NCBI RefSeq assembly: GCF_014898055.3
Contig: NW_023604295.1
Span: 138,724,676-138,788,675, forward strand
Source: Talpa occidentalis
Lineage: Eukaryota > Chordata > Mammalia > Eulipotyphla > Talpidae
Length of the DNA: 64,000 nucleotides
Direction of reading: 5' to 3'
The position numbers were made by a program, and so were the translations under genes. This document shows positions 24,900-36,954 of the stretch, piece after piece. The notes under the pieces were generated by a model that made no database searches, was not told the origin of the DNA, and saw only the letters and a program-made list of their open reading frames with translations. The stretch's first letter is position 1. Every line of letters starts with the position of its first letter.

Positions 24900-25900
24900 T
24901 CCTTGTCTCTGGCTGTTGACCTTCTGATATGTGTAGCTCATGTTCCCATACACTTTTGGAAGTTTATTCTCTATGTGCAAGGAAGAAATTCCTCCTCGGT
25001 TGATGTTCTCTGGAGTTGCATGAGCTGCTCTTGGTGTAGGCAGTATTTGCAATTTCAGCTGAAGCTTCTGGATCTCACTTTTAAGCAAGGAATTTCCAGC
25101 CTGCAGAAAGCCTCATTCTGTGAGAAGATTTTTTTAATTTGTCCTGTTAGTTTTCATTCGTTGGATTTTCTTCAAATAGCTCTTTGAATCCTTTTTTTCT
25201 TTCAAGCCTTTTGAGAAACATCTATGGTAACAGCATTAACAGCATCAATGAGCATTTTTCTCATCATTTTCTGACTGACAGACTGGATGGTCTCCACTCT
25301 CTTATGCATGCTTCTAATTCCAAGCGGCATGTAATCTCTCCAGGAAAGCTGATGACCTTCAGCGTATTTCTGTCGGGGATTTTAACCGGTGTTCTTACCA
25401 TTTATCTCTTATCAACCTGCTTCACTGATGCTTGAGTTTTCGAGTACATTTTTCTGTTTCTTCAGCTCCAGGGTCTTTGCGTCCAGTTTCTTAGGCAAGC
25501 AGTTTTCGATTTTCGTGAAGATGGATGGTTTCATTCAAGCTGTGCTTTCTTCTGACATTGTTTTATGTTCTCCTGAGATGCTACTGGGATTATTTTTGCA
25601 TTAGTCACTTGGGATTGGAAGGATGTTGCTGCTTCTTCAGTGGCTGTGTCTGTTCTTGCTATCATCATCACTCATCCATGAAATGATGTTCTTTCCCAAG
25701 ATGTCTACTGAATCCTCAGTGAAGAGCAGATAGAGATTCCAAACAGAGTGTGCCAGTGTAAAGGACTGGTTTCCACCACCAGTGACTTGAGGGGTTCACA
25801 GGATTGTGTAATTAATTTTTTCATGTTCTGATGTTCTTCAAGTCAGGCAGGAAATCTTTTGACTAGCTTTTTTGCTCTCCTTAAAGGATGTTGGCTCTTT
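24900..25900 (-). pseudogene. decayed processed pseudogene of the MIA2/cTAGE5 (TANGO1-like) family
   Basis: Read on the minus strand and followed through frameshifts, peptide pieces appear in the order of the cytosolic coiled-coil part of cTAGE5. First comes a SFQSQVTNAK piece, then LNETIHLHENRKLL, then LELKKQKNVLENS, then a GEIT...LELE piece. A KMLIDAVNAV piece, LQAGNSLLKSEIQKLQLKLQ (about 25,030-25,100), an LMQLQRTSTEEE piece and finally ENKLPKVYGNMS (near 24,950) complete the series. The real protein sits in the ER exit-site membrane and helps load bulky cargo such as procollagen into COPII carriers. That is family knowledge; here every frame is broken by stops and shifts, so no product is expected. 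No introns interrupt the order, which points to retroposition of an mRNA. The membrane segment and proline-rich tail are not seen. The paralogue MIA3 also matches in places, but more weakly upstream. No poly-A tail remains, suggesting great age. Confidence 0.6.
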
Positions 25901-26790
25901 ATTATAAAAACAAGCATATCAGGATATGCCATGATCTTCTAGAAAAACCCAAGGGTATCTGGGACTTGCCTCAAACATCGGGACACACCAGCAAAGCACT
26001 CTCTGATGCTCTAGGTACCAGGGTTCTGCCTCTGGTAGCCAGTATCCTGCAGGCCACAACTGCTGTACGGAACCTTGTAAAATATTCCGTCTCCGAATTC
26101 AACAAGTGCCACTTGTGGAGAATAATTTAACCTTACTGAGTGCTGTTCATGACTGTGGGGGCTGACACTGGAAAGTCCAAATTCCTACAGCAGGTCAGGA
26201 GACTGGACATTTAGGATAGAGCTTGTCAGGATACAGGGGAAAATTCCTTAGTGGCCATTAAAACCTTAGAGATATTTTGCTATTATTGGGTGTAATGAGA
26301 CAAGAATTTTCAAAAGAGCATACTTTTTGTTAAGATGTGTTTTTAAGAAATTCCCTGAGGCTAGTCAAGATATATCCTTACATTACTTCTTTCTCTTTTC
26401 CCCCTTCTTATCAATCTTTGTTGAGCAAGAATTGAGATTGAGAGCTCTCTAGACTTTTCATAAAACCAATAAGCAATTGGAGGTTTTCAACACAATAGTC
26501 ACTTAACCCACTAGGAAGCATTCTTTACAGCTTATCCCTAAGTCCAGAAGTTTAGATCCAGCATAATATACAAAGAAAAAGCTTGAGACACATTAAGTTT
26601 TCAGCAAGACCTTGGAGTTCTTGGATGCAAAACAATAACCAGGAGGCACAAGCCTTGGGATCTGGGGTTTGTAAAACAACAAACCTCAGATCTTTATGCA
26701 CCTCAAGATGCATTGGTACTTTCTCGTGGTTGGTGGGTGCTAACTACCCCAGCATGTGGCCAACTTATCTTGGCATGGGAGATTTCTTTT
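25901..26790. other. unassigned intergenic DNA
   Basis: No gene or named repeat recognised. The right end (26,775-26,790) is the left target-site duplication of SINE copy 6. Confidence 0.4.
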
Positions 26791-27082
26791 TTTTTTTTTA
26801 ATTATTTTTAAACATTACTATTTTTTTAAATTTATTCATGCATTCAAGAATGGGGGTGTTGGCCAGAGGTGCGGGGGATGAGAGGATTCATTAGAGACAG
26901 AGTGGGGAGCAGAACTGGTAAATCTACTGAAATACACTGCTGAGGGCAGCAGCAGGAGAGACAGGAGAGGTCTGCTGTGCCATGTGGGTCACCTCCCTGG
27001 CCAGGAATCAAACTCGTGCTGCAGTGGCTGCAGGTAACTTCACAGTGCTGAGACTTAAGCCCTTGTACCACCAGGGAGGCCC
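26791..27082 (-). mobile_element. tRNA-derived SINE, copy 6
   Basis: Reverse-complement copy with a long T-rich tail at the left and CCACCAGGGAGGCCC at the right. ATGGGAGATTTCTTTT flanks it exactly on both sides, a 16-bp target-site duplication. Confidence 0.9.
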
Positions 27083-28289
27083 GAAATGGGAGATTTCTTT
27101 TGAGATGACAAATCATCTCTAAATGCTTGGCTCATGCCTGTCAAAGCAACCTGTTGGCTTCCAAGATTACTTAGTACTAGCTGTTACGTCAGTGCACATT
27201 AAGATTTTCCTTTCTATCAACACCATGGAAGACAACCTTGAGGAGTTAATTTTCTAAATAGCCTTTTCCAAAGCTCACCAAGAACAACTTGGTGAGACAG
27301 GTGAAGAACTTGGAAACCAAATTTCCTACCCATAGGACAAAACAGAACAGTATCTCAAGACAGAAAGAACTAGTCACCCAAATCTTGAGTTGTCAAATAC
27401 ATCATCAAACAACACATAATATGTAACATAAATGAGACATGGCCACACAAAATAAAACCTCTCTAGGGGAAATAAAAACCAATTGATTAATCACCATGAA
27501 GAACAAAATTTTTTAAAGCCAAGAATTGAACAATACTAAGAAGCTGACTTAAGCATTTTCTTTTACCAATCACTACGTGGTTTCCTTTAGATTTCTGCAG
27601 GGAGAGAGATCAAAGGTCTGATGTGGAAAAAGTCTTTGCTTTGCTTATTGGCTTGTTCAGAAGTCTTGTCCTCTGCAGCTGTCCCAGGGAAAATAAGCAG
27701 CACCCAAAACTTTAATAGTTCTCCTGGGTTCTTCTAAGGTTGGATGAGCATATTACTATCAGGCTGATTATTTGGAGAAAAAGTCAACATATTATAAGAC
27801 ACATAGGGAGGATTAATATGGTTGTATGTTCTAAAGAATAATGGAGTGGACTAGCGCTATTTACCCTGCATTTAGGGATCTCAGTCATCAGGAGGGTAGG
27901 ATTTAACATGAAAGAGAAGTGGGGTGATCACATCCTTATTCTGAAAGTAAAAATAAGATTCTTAGCCAGGGAGCAGATAGACCTATCACTGGATGAGACC
28001 CCAAAACTACAGCCTTCTAGGTCACAAAAGAGGGGGCAATGATTGTATCACTGGTTAATAGAAGTACAGAAGTTTAGGATGTGACCATTTCTTTTTGAAC
28101 AGGGAAGAGTGAAGGGCTTGGGCAGAAGTATCCCCTAAGCCTCCAGGGATTTCATTTCCCTTGGGTCAAAATAGTCTGCCTGCACCAGCAGGGCACCTTG
28201 AGGAGTACAGTTCTGAGAATTTTGGGGTGGTCTGACTTGAGAACCTCAATTTGAAGCCGGTCTTGGGTCTGAACAAGCTTACAGGATGG
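27083..28289. other. unassigned intergenic DNA with a perfect stem-loop
   Basis: No gene recognised. A perfect 9-bp hairpin occurs at 27,274-27,296 (CTCACCAAG, loop AACAA, CTTGGTGAG). The 27,780-28,290 part could be a decayed LTR, but no termini were found. Confidence 0.4.
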
Positions 28290-29280
28290 TGTCTCAGGCA
28301 AGATATCTATATGATAATCTGAAGCATAAATCCTTCTTCTTTTTCAAGTATGATTTTATTTCAGATATAGTGGGAAGGAGGAACCTTTCAATAGAGAACC
28401 AAGACGACACACCATTAACAAGAAAGCATGGGCAAAGGAAATTAGAAAGAAGGGTTCTTCTCTGCAGGGACTGACAGAGATTTATGATTAGGAGATAATA
28501 TCCAAAATGTAACTCCAAGAGATGAAAGAAAGAGACAAATGCTCCCACTTGACTTAACTCTGATGGCCTCGGGGCCAGCACAGTTTTTAGAATGCAGATC
28601 TCTGCCTGGGGAAGGGAGAGACAGTGATGACAGTTTTCAATCCTCAGATTTCCTGCAGGCTTGAGAAAGGAAGCTTTCCATCTCCCCTGAGCTGAGTAGT
28701 TGTTCTCCTGCAGCCCGTCTTTAATTTTCTGAACCCGAGTGGAGAGGTTTCCAGACACAATGAAACTGCAGCAAAGCATTTGCCCTGACACAGGAGCTCT
28801 GAACGCAGTTGGCTCCAAGGCCAGCTTCCAGCAGATTTCCTGCATGAAGTTAGGTCCAGGAAAGTTTTCCACTGATACTTAATTTATTTTATAGGACCAC
28901 GTAGCCACCTTCTTTCCTTGGGAGTGCCGTTAGCAATGTACTCCTTAGCACAGGCCTGAATGACATTCACTGCCTCATGTGAGAATATTCTCGGTTGCTT
29001 GGTCACGCCCTGGTTGACCTGTGAAGAAGGATGTTTTGTTATTTCAGCAGCCTTCAAACAGATAATAAATACATTTCCACTGGGTTGGCACGTCCTCTCA
29101 TTTCCTGAAGGAGGGGCTGCTTGTTCTGATGGCCCCTGGGGGAATATTCCAGGCTCTCTTGAAATGGCTAGCAAGACCACAGCATCTTTCCCTGACATAA
29201 GCTGTCACATCCAAAACCCAGAGAAGCCACTTATAGTATCAGCATTAGGGCTGGGCTTGTATGCCTTGGAATTTGTTTGA
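28290..29280 (-). other. unidentified region with two consecutive long open frames
   Basis: On the minus strand a 104-codon frame (29,198-28,884) ends 11 bases before a 192-codon frame (28,872-28,294), the longest outside the LINE. The first has a possible splice acceptor inside it (CTTCTTCACAG before GTCAACCAGGG). I recognise no domain, signal peptide or repeat in either, and composition is not clearly coding. Given the number of frames examined, a 190-codon frame in 64 kb is not improbable. It could be an unannotated exon, an old retropseudogene, or chance. Confidence 0.25.
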
Positions 29281-30469
29281 AAGTAACCAGCAAATGGACT
29301 TACCAGAGAAAAGGGTAAAAGAGGTTTAAAATGTGCTGCGATGCTCTTAGCCTACTTGATGGGCTTGCTGTCATCTGTAGAATAAAAACGCACGGTTCCG
29401 TCTGAAAGGGGCAGAGATGGCCAGGAGGACCTGAAGACGCTATGACTTCCAACCAGAGCACAGGTACTCCTGCCCGGCACGGGATGAGCAACTACTAATC
29501 AAACAAGGTCACAAAGATCATGGAGGTTTCAGAAAGATGACTGCTCCTCAGTGTTACGCATTATGATCAGGCTTGAGTGCATCTGGAAAAGAAACCAGCA
29601 AAACTGTGCGGCTGCCCACTCAGAATGATGAAATGATTATGCACAAGATTCCTCAGGAGTTTGGGCTATGCAGAGTGCAGTTGCTTCCAGTACTAAAGGA
29701 GCTGTAATCTGACAGGCATTTAAATTGGTATTTGTTTTGAGATAAAGCATTGCTCATTTTGTAAATGAACCCCACACGGTCAGTCCTAGCAACACACTAA
29801 ACTTTCCTACCACCCTCATTTCAGGGATTTACTCATATAGTTAAAAAGTGATGAAGGTAATGCCAAAACAATTAAATATGAGTTATCTTGAGGGTTCAGC
29901 GAGTCTATCCAAAATGGCAACATTATTGGAATTATTAACGCGACTTTATGCAATAATGAAATTCAAATGTTCTCCAAATCAATGTGCTCTCTTAAGTTGT
30001 TCTCTGAGGACAAGAACAACAAAAGGAAAGAGCTAAAGAGAAAAAAAAATATCTTTTCTAACTCCTTGCCTGACCAAATGTTAGCCGATTTGGGCTTTAG
30101 ACTTGTCAGTTGTTCACCGCTCCATTTTCTCTTTTTTCACTCCAAGCTAGATGTTATTTTATTCCTTTCCTTTTACGCACTTATCAAGGATATTGTACAA
30201 TTTTTAGGAATTACAGGTAAATTAAAGTAAAACAGATAAAATATTTTGAATTCCAACTTAAAACCCTCAAGTTTTTATTTTATCATGAGAACCATTTCTT
30301 GTCCAAGTACATTAAATTCCACAGCTATTCCTTGTACTATAGCAGGGGCATAACCTTGGCCCATTAGTGCATCTCATATCAATTTGTTAATGGTAATTTA
30401 AATGTATAATTTATTCTGAAAGCAAGCTTAGGAGTTATCTCCTTTGTATCACTCTGTTGCTTTCCTCAA
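29281..30469. other. unassigned intergenic DNA
   Basis: Nothing recognised. Short frames at 29,848-30,230 have no visible domains. Confidence 0.4.
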
Positions 30470-30640
30470 TCACAGGAAATTTATGACCTTTGGCAAATTC
30501 TTTACCTTTTCATCTGATAAAATGTGGAAATACTGTGCTTACTTCATAGAGTTATTTTGAAGATTATATGAATTAATTGTTGAAAGCACCCAACAGCACC
30601 TATATTATAGTAAGAATTCAATAAATATTAAGTATATTGT
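30470..30640 (+). mobile_element. MIR, 3' two-thirds
   Basis: TTATGACCTTTGGCAAATTC, TTTTCATCTGATAAAATGTG, TTACTTCATAGAGTTATTTT, GAAAGCACCCAACAGCACC and ATAGTAAGAATTCAATAAAT follow the MIR consensus closely. Confidence 0.7.
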
Positions 30641-30961
30641 TTTAGATTATCTTTTTATATCTATTTTGTTCATTTCTTCTCTACTTTTGTTATTTCCTCC
30701 CATGCGCTGATGTTTGGTTTTGCTTTTGCTTCATTTTCTTGTTGACATAAGTACCAATTTGGATTTTCACTTGTGAAACTTCTTGTTTTCTGGGGTAGGA
30801 CTCTGTTATGATTAACCTCTCTGTACTGTTTTCTGCGTAGGATTTCAAGCTACTAACTTGATCTTAATGAATAAAGTTGAGACAAGATGAACAAGAGCAC
30901 TTTTTGTGAGGTAGGGTGAGCCATCCCTACTCACTGTAGGGAGACTCTCAAGGGAGACTTT
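30641..30961. other. unassigned intergenic DNA
   Basis: T-rich, with no recognised features. Confidence 0.4.
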
Positions 30962-31226
30962 GTTTTGTTTGTTTGTTTGTTTTTTAAGGATTTATTTATT
31001 TATGCATACAAGAACTGGGGTACAGGCCAGAGGTGGGGGGTGAGAGGATTCACCAAAGACAGAGTGGGGAGCAGAACAGGTAGACATACTGAAACACACT
31101 GCTAAGGGGAGCAGCGGAGAGACAGGAGAGGTCTGCTGTGCCATGTGGGTCACCTCCCTGGCTGGCCAGGGATTGAACTCGTGCTGAACTAGTGCGGTCT
31201 TTAACCCCTGCGCCACCAGGAAGGCC
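30962..31226 (-). mobile_element. tRNA-derived SINE, copy 7
   Basis: Reverse-complement copy with a (GTTT)n tail at the left and GCGCCACCAGGAAGGCCC at the right. AAGGGAGACTT / AAAGAAGACTT at the two ends is a probable but imperfect target-site duplication. The tRNA-like head is shortened. Confidence 0.8.
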
Positions 31227-32040
31227 CTGAAAGAAGACTTCAAACTTGTTGCTCTCCACTGACTGATTGCAGACTGTGAGTGCTTCACTCCAAGCAGGTC
31301 TTTCTCTCCATGCGTCTCTCACCCACCAGCCTTTCGTGTTCTGTGGCTTTACCTGGGTGCCTGGCTCTGCACGTAGTTTCCAGTAGCTAGTCTTAGGTGG
31401 CTGCATGTAAGCCCGATAGGGAACATGGTGCCTCCTTCTGTATGGAGATGACTCTGTGACACCGCAAGAAAATACCAGAATCCTGGAGGAGATTTTTTCC
31501 AAGATGGATGAAATTATCAGAAGCAAGTGAATCCAATTATGCCATAGCACTGTAGGGAGTGCTGTGGAATGAAACTTTGGTACTCTAACTTTTAAACATT
31601 TGATTCCCCAGAAACTTCAAGAATGACACTTAGGGGCTGATAGCTCTCAATTGAGTGCCTCCCAGTAATTGTCTTCAGCTGAAGGAAGCTTCCTTGCCTC
31701 AGTATATATTTCCTTTTGGGGGGAAGTCTGCAATTAACAGTAGGGCAAGGGAGGACATAAAGACTTAGCCCTCTCCCCTCAGTCTGAGGCAATTCTCTAG
31801 GGCCATCTTTGCTCCAGAACAGCCCTGGTTTAATCAAATCCTTTCTCAAGGCTGCATCAGAGCCCAAATTCTGCTGCTGCTGATGGCTGTTTCTCTCATT
31901 CTCCTCTTATAGGGCAGAATGAGGGGCATCTGGGACCCCACACCTGCTTGTTCTAAATAGGTTCTGCCCTTCATTGCATAAAGACAAACGTACTCTTATT
32001 GCATAAGGCCATCAATGGAAAGCAACTTGAATACAATTAG
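31227..32040. other. unassigned intergenic DNA
   Basis: Moderate GC content and several overlapping minus-strand frames without domains. Could be part of the LTR-bearing element that follows, but no retroviral motifs are seen. Confidence 0.35.
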
Positions 32041-32640
32041 TGTGGAATAAAGAGGGAAAAGGGAAACAATAGATAAAATATTTTCCACATGAAACACCCA
32101 AAGTTACCCATTTCCTCATGGCTAAATGCCCAGCCAAACAGAGTTGGCCCAAAGCAGGACCACTGAGGCCCAAAATCTTGCCACAAGCTGAAGGCAACTT
32201 CTGGTGGGGCAGGAGGGTCAAGGCAAGTCTGGGCGGATAAGAAGAAAATCAAAACCCAAGTCAGATAAAGGCTGCCATTGTCAGCCTCCACACAGGGTCT
32301 CTCACCCACATCCCTGTCTCCTTCAAGTGTCTCCTTCCATGCCCCCCAAGTCCCTGGTATAAGTCCAAGACCGAGAAGCAAGCATAGTTTCTTCACATGT
32401 CTCCCTACTCCTTGTTCTTCCTCCAGGTCTTGATCTCCTTCCTTCTTTCTCCCTGTCTTCTGTAGTGCCCCTCCCTGCCCAGCTCCACCCTTCCTTGGGT
32501 GAGGCAGGGAACCCGGAACTTCCCTTTTCCCTGGGGATTACCCAGTTGGATCCTCACAGGTATTGTCCTGGGAGTACTCCCCAATAAATGCACACTCAAA
32601 TTCTTACCTTAGACCCCTTTTCTGGAGAATGTGAGCTTAG
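32041..32640 (+). mobile_element. probable endogenous retroviral LTR
   Basis: A unit starting TGTGGAATAAAGAGGG, with a TATA-like GGTATAAGTCC near 32,356, a C/T-rich stretch, and an AATAAA signal at 32,583-32,588 (CCCAATAAATGCACACTC). This is the U3-R-U5 arrangement in plus orientation. The first 130 bp match a second fragment at 37,720-37,868. The family was not identified and no flanking duplication was found. Confidence 0.5.
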
Positions 32641-32984
32641 GCATGAGTTAAGAAAGTACATTAAATGTTCTGGGCTCATGCAGCTGCTGAGTGCAACGAC
32701 TGAGGTGAAGCTCAGTAGTTTTTCTTCTCAAGTTTGTGTCAAGTCCACGGTTGGTCTGGAATAATTTAAGTAATTCATGACTAAGCTAGACACTGAAAGG
32801 CATAATCTAATCTCTAAACCACCTTCCCATGTTGGTGCAAGTGTACAGTTTGAGATATTCATTTCTGGCTTACAATAAATAGAACAGAAATTAGTCTAGT
32901 CTCAGAAATGTATTTAATCTCTGGACCTCAGGAGGAATTTCACTAAAGAATAGTGAGAGGCATATCTGTGTCCAGACTGTTTAG
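32641..32984. other. unassigned intergenic DNA
   Basis: No recognised features. Confidence 0.4.
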
Positions 32985-33260
32985 TAAAGCATTATTATTC
33001 ATGTGTTTACTAATTCTTCAAATATTAACTGATTTTACTATGCGGTTGCAATGCTGATATTATAGTAATGAAAATGAGACATGCTTCCTGTTCCTAAGAA
33101 GTTTACATTTTTTGTGGGGGAAAGAGAAAAGAATAAACAAATAAATACATAAACAGGATAGTTTCTGTGAAAGAAAAGCAAAACAAAGATATGTGACAAA
33201 TAGTGCTGAAAGAGTAGTGGAAAATTTATACTTGTTGGAAAAAAGACAGCTGAGGAGGAG
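32985..33260 (+). mobile_element. L2 3' end
   Basis: TTCTTCAAATATTAACTGA, CTTCCTGTTCCTAAGAAG, TTTACATTTTTTGTGGGGG, GAATAAACAAATAAATACAT and CAAATAGTGCTGAAAGAGT match the LINE2 3' region in order. Confidence 0.65.
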
Positions 33261-33314
33261 ATATCTACACTGAGATGTGAATTCCAAGAATGACACTTGT
33301 TTAAAAACAAATGT

Positions 33315-33600
33315 GCAAATTTAGAGATCTAGTTGACTTTATTGAACGATTCATGAATTGGGCAACATCCCATTCAGATACCGTAATGGGCTACAAAAAT
33401 GGAGGTCCAACTACCACAAAAAAGACAGAAATGAATTAATTTGAAAATGTCAGATGAGCAGAGTTTTTCTCACCATTAGATTTGTGATGACAAACAGGTG
33501 GTGATAAAGTCTGAGAAGAGACCTGGTCACTGCTGAAACTATAGATTCCAAAATAGATATACTCTTCACCCAAAGTGGGGTTCTAAGTCATATTTTTAGA
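33315..33600 (-). mobile_element. ERVL-type LTR fragment, antisense
   Basis: The minus-strand reading has CCAATTCATGAATCG then TTCAATAAAGTCAACTAG near 33,330-33,365. This is a polyadenylation-signal block typical of ancient ERVL LTRs such as the LTR16/LTR33 groups. The rest is decayed. Confidence 0.45.
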
Positions 33601-34559
33601 CAATCTTTGAGCTCTTTTAATATTATCCCTTCCCATTTATTTTCCCAGTTTCCTCTTTATTACATCAGTGCATTTTTATGTCCATGACATACTAACACTG
33701 AACTCAAGACAGTGCTTATAAAAAGTCAAAATTAAGATAATCAGAAACAACTGCATGATGGACTGCACAGCTATTTTTCTTTTATTTGGAATGCGGGTGT
33801 CAAATAAATATAACACTAAATGTGACCTTTGCACAGATTATGCCTTTTTAGATTTCTTATACTAAACACCAGAGTTTATTGAAAGAACTGTTTTCCCCAC
33901 TATTCAGAACATCTTCATTCTTTTTTAAATTAATTACTTTTAAAAATTGAATTAGCATTGTGTTATGACACTTTTATTCTCTTGACCAAGTCTCCTTCAG
34001 TTTTCAACATCTATTCTTTTTAGGATGTAATAACTTCCAAAGTAAAAATCACATGGATTAAAATTATTTTCTCCTTTTGCAGTACAAATGGTTCTTTATG
34101 CATCTCAGTGTCTTTATTCCCTAGGGCAGCCCTGGGATGACTTTCACCTTGATAACTGGGGTGACATAGATGAAAATGAGAATTTCGAAGTCAACGAACT
34201 GTGGGAAAAGTCATTCAGTTCAGGCTGATGATGCAAAGGCATTTCTTGCATCATATGATTTTCTCCTTTTCCATAAGAAAAGAGACCATCACTGTGGAGT
34301 AGTCTGCCAACAGAGTGTTCTGTCTTTCAAGTACATGTCAGGAAATTGGAAATACACTAACTTATGGGGTTGCGATGGAAGTCAGCATGTCGTTCACCAC
34401 CCAAAGATGATTTAAATTTATTTTAACTATCTCAAAACAAACTTAAGAAAAGTTTTGACAGTCACCCCTTCCATATACCCATGTTTAAAATCATAATCAC
34501 ATATCATAGAAGTCCAATAACATTTCTATTATTTTTCTCAAAAAAGAAATGTCATGGGA
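33601..34559. other. unassigned intergenic DNA
   Basis: An 81-codon frame at 34,170-34,415 has no recognisable domain. Nothing else stands out. Confidence 0.4.
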
Positions 34560-34840
34560 GGGCCTCCCTGGTGGCACAGGCAGTTGAGCACAGCTCTGCG
34601 AAGCTGTCCACAGCCTCTGCAGCATGGGTTCGATCCCGGTCGGCTGCAGAGATACCCACATGGCACAACAGACCTCTCCGGTCTCGCCTGCTGCTCCCTG
34701 CAGCAGTGCTTTCAGTCCATCCAGTGCTTTCAGTCCTGTTCTGCTCCCTGCTCTGTCTCTGGTGAATCCTCTTACCCTTCCACACATCTGGCCTGTACCC
34801 CAGTTCTTGTATGCACAAATAAATAAATCTTTTTTAAAAA
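34560..34840 (+). mobile_element. tRNA-derived SINE, copy 8, with internal duplication
   Basis: Full-length copy from GGGCCTCCCTGGTGGCACAG to the TAAATAAATC tail. An internal phrase AGTGCTTTCAGTCC is present twice (about 34,705-34,736), so this copy carries a small tandem duplication. AAAAAAGAAAT-type flanks on both sides may be the target-site duplication. Confidence 0.85.
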
Positions 34841-35959
34841 AAGAAATAATGTGGGGTAGAAGTCACACAGGATGAAACAGAACAAAATTGTTTCACATGT
34901 GTTTGGTGAACCCATGAGGACTTAACAGAACCAAGTTCTGTGGCTTCAGCATCTTCCCAAGGCTCACATGAAGCCTGACCTTGAAAGGTCACCATGTATA
35001 AAATTGAATGTTGTGGCTTTTCAAGTTGTTATGGAATATCTGACACATTATGATATATGATTTTCTCAGAAGTTGGGACAAGAATTTCTCAAGGATACTG
35101 ACATAGCAGCAACAGAAAGTCTCTTATTATTGGGCAGTTTTAATATAACCATAGATAAAATGTGGTTACAGTCGTATCTTTGGAGTTCCCTATGAGTAAT
35201 GTTCATCTTTTACAAATGGTTTCTTAGATAATTTTTTTTTAAAGAATGTGGAAGCTAATGACTAGATGGGAAGGAAAGAAGAAGCAATTTTTTTTTTTTA
35301 ATAAGAGTTATTCTCCATTTCTTTTTCATCACTGACATTTTTGGTTCTTCCTTACGAAAATGGATTGTACAGGTGTACTATACCTAGTGACCACGTTTCT
35401 GGAAAGTTGAGAACTTGAAAATTTTTGCCAGCTACCTAGGCCAAATGGTGGATTTTATTCCCTTTTGTTTGATATAAGTGGATGTCAGTGTAAATCTACT
35501 TATTACCCTAATTTATTATATTCTGTTCTTGAATCCTTTAAAATTGGTATCAGGAAGTTCTACTAAATACCTAACAAAATACTTGATATTTAGTCTCAAA
35601 ATTTTATCTAGCACATAATATCATTGCATTATTTCTTTTATTCCTTTATTTCTCATTCTGAAAGTATACTTGAGGGTTGTTCATGAGCACACGTTTCTTT
35701 TTCCACAGTTACACACCTAGACCCCTTTCATGGATTCCATGGCAAAGGAATCCATTTTTTTAATTGATACAATATTAGGAAAAGGCTTATAATACAAACT
35801 CTCTCAAAAGTGTTTTATTTTTATTTAAGAGACAACAGTTTTATCACCTGCAGCCTTGGGACATGTGAGAACACATTAATCTAGTATTTTTCATTTGCAC
35901 TTAGCTGCGTGAGGCCACACAGTATCCTGGAAAGAAAAACACAAAAGTATAGAAGCCTC
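34841..35959. other. unassigned intergenic DNA
   Basis: AT-rich, with poly-T runs near 35,232 and 35,289. No features recognised. Confidence 0.4.
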
Positions 35960-36415
35960 AATTTTACTTGTGCCTCTCCAATTGCATTAGACTTAGTCAT
36001 TCAGTAAATCTTTGTGCTTCAATTTCTTTATCTTGTAAATTGGTGATACTATAGGTCTTGCTAATTTCCTACAGATTTTTTTTTAAAAAGAGAGTTTTTT
36101 TTTTAATTTATTTATGCATACGAGAGCTGGGGTACAGTCTAGAGATGTGGGATGGTGAGAGGACTAACCAGAGACAGAGTGGGGAACAGAACAGGCAGAC
36201 TGACTGAACTACACTGCTGAGGGGAGAAGCAGGGAGACAGGAGAGGTCTGCTGCGCCATGTGGGTAGCTCTCTGGCTGGCCAGGGATGGAACTTGTGCTG
36301 CAGAGGCTGCGGATTGCTTCATAGTGCTTATCCCCTTGAGCCACCAGGGAGGCCCCTCCTACAGATTTAAAACAAATCAGTGATTAGTGCATAGTTGGCA
36401 CTGTTCTGAGTATTT
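35960..36415 (+). mobile_element. MIR split by a SINE insertion
   Basis: Left part 35,960-36,079 shows CTCAATTTTACTTGTGCC, GTGCTTCAATTTCTTTATC and TTGTAAATTGGTGATACTAT. The right part 36,357-36,415 continues with AGTGATTAGTGCATAGTTGG and CACTGTTCTGAG. SINE copy 9 lies between them. Confidence 0.55.
36080..36355 (-). mobile_element. tRNA-derived SINE, copy 9, inside a MIR
   Basis: Reverse-complement copy. TCCTACAGATTT lies at both ends (about 36,067-36,079 and 36,357-36,368), the target-site duplication. The A-rich tail (T-rich on plus) is broken by an AAAAAGAGAG block. Confidence 0.9.
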
Positions 36416-36670
36416 TAAAAGCACGACAGAAGATCATAAAGACTTAAAGTGTTTTTCACTTCTAGCATTTCCAGCCCCAGAGAGTCCCTGTCGTTTCTCC
36501 TGAAACTAACAAGTAGGGGGAAGGCATATTCTCCTTACTACCCTCAGGGCAGAGATCTTACAATAGGGATATAAATAACCTTGTAACCACATTTTGTAGT
36601 TGTTTTAAAACAGATTTTTGAATCTCTGAGCAGAATGCTTGCCATTGAGCAAAAGCTTTTCTGAGTTTTT

Positions 36671-36954
36671 TAAAAAGTATTTATTATTTTTTTAAGATTT
36701 ATTTTATTGATTTATGCATGCAAGAACTGGGGTGTAGGCCAGAGGTGTGGGGGTGAGAGGGTTACCAGAGACAGAGTAGGGAGCAGACTAGGCAGATCTA
36801 CTGAAATACACTGTTATGGGAGCAGTCGACCAGACAGGAGAGGTCTGGTGCACCATGTGGGTCACCTCCCTGGCCAGGGATCGAACTCATGCCACAGTGG
36901 CCAGCGATAGCTTGATGGTGCTGAGACTTAACCCCTCTACCACCAGGGAGGCCC
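36671..36954 (-). mobile_element. tRNA-derived SINE, copy 10
   Basis: Reverse-complement copy ending CTACCACCAGGGAGGCCC. TTTTCTGA followed by G/CTTTT flanks both ends as a target-site duplication. It lies only about 300 bp from copy 9. Confidence 0.85.

Noticed and set aside
34497..34875. Several overlapping 80-96 codon frames on both strands
   Set aside because: They lie within SINE copy 8. The same peptides recur in other SINE copies, so they are shadows of the repeat.
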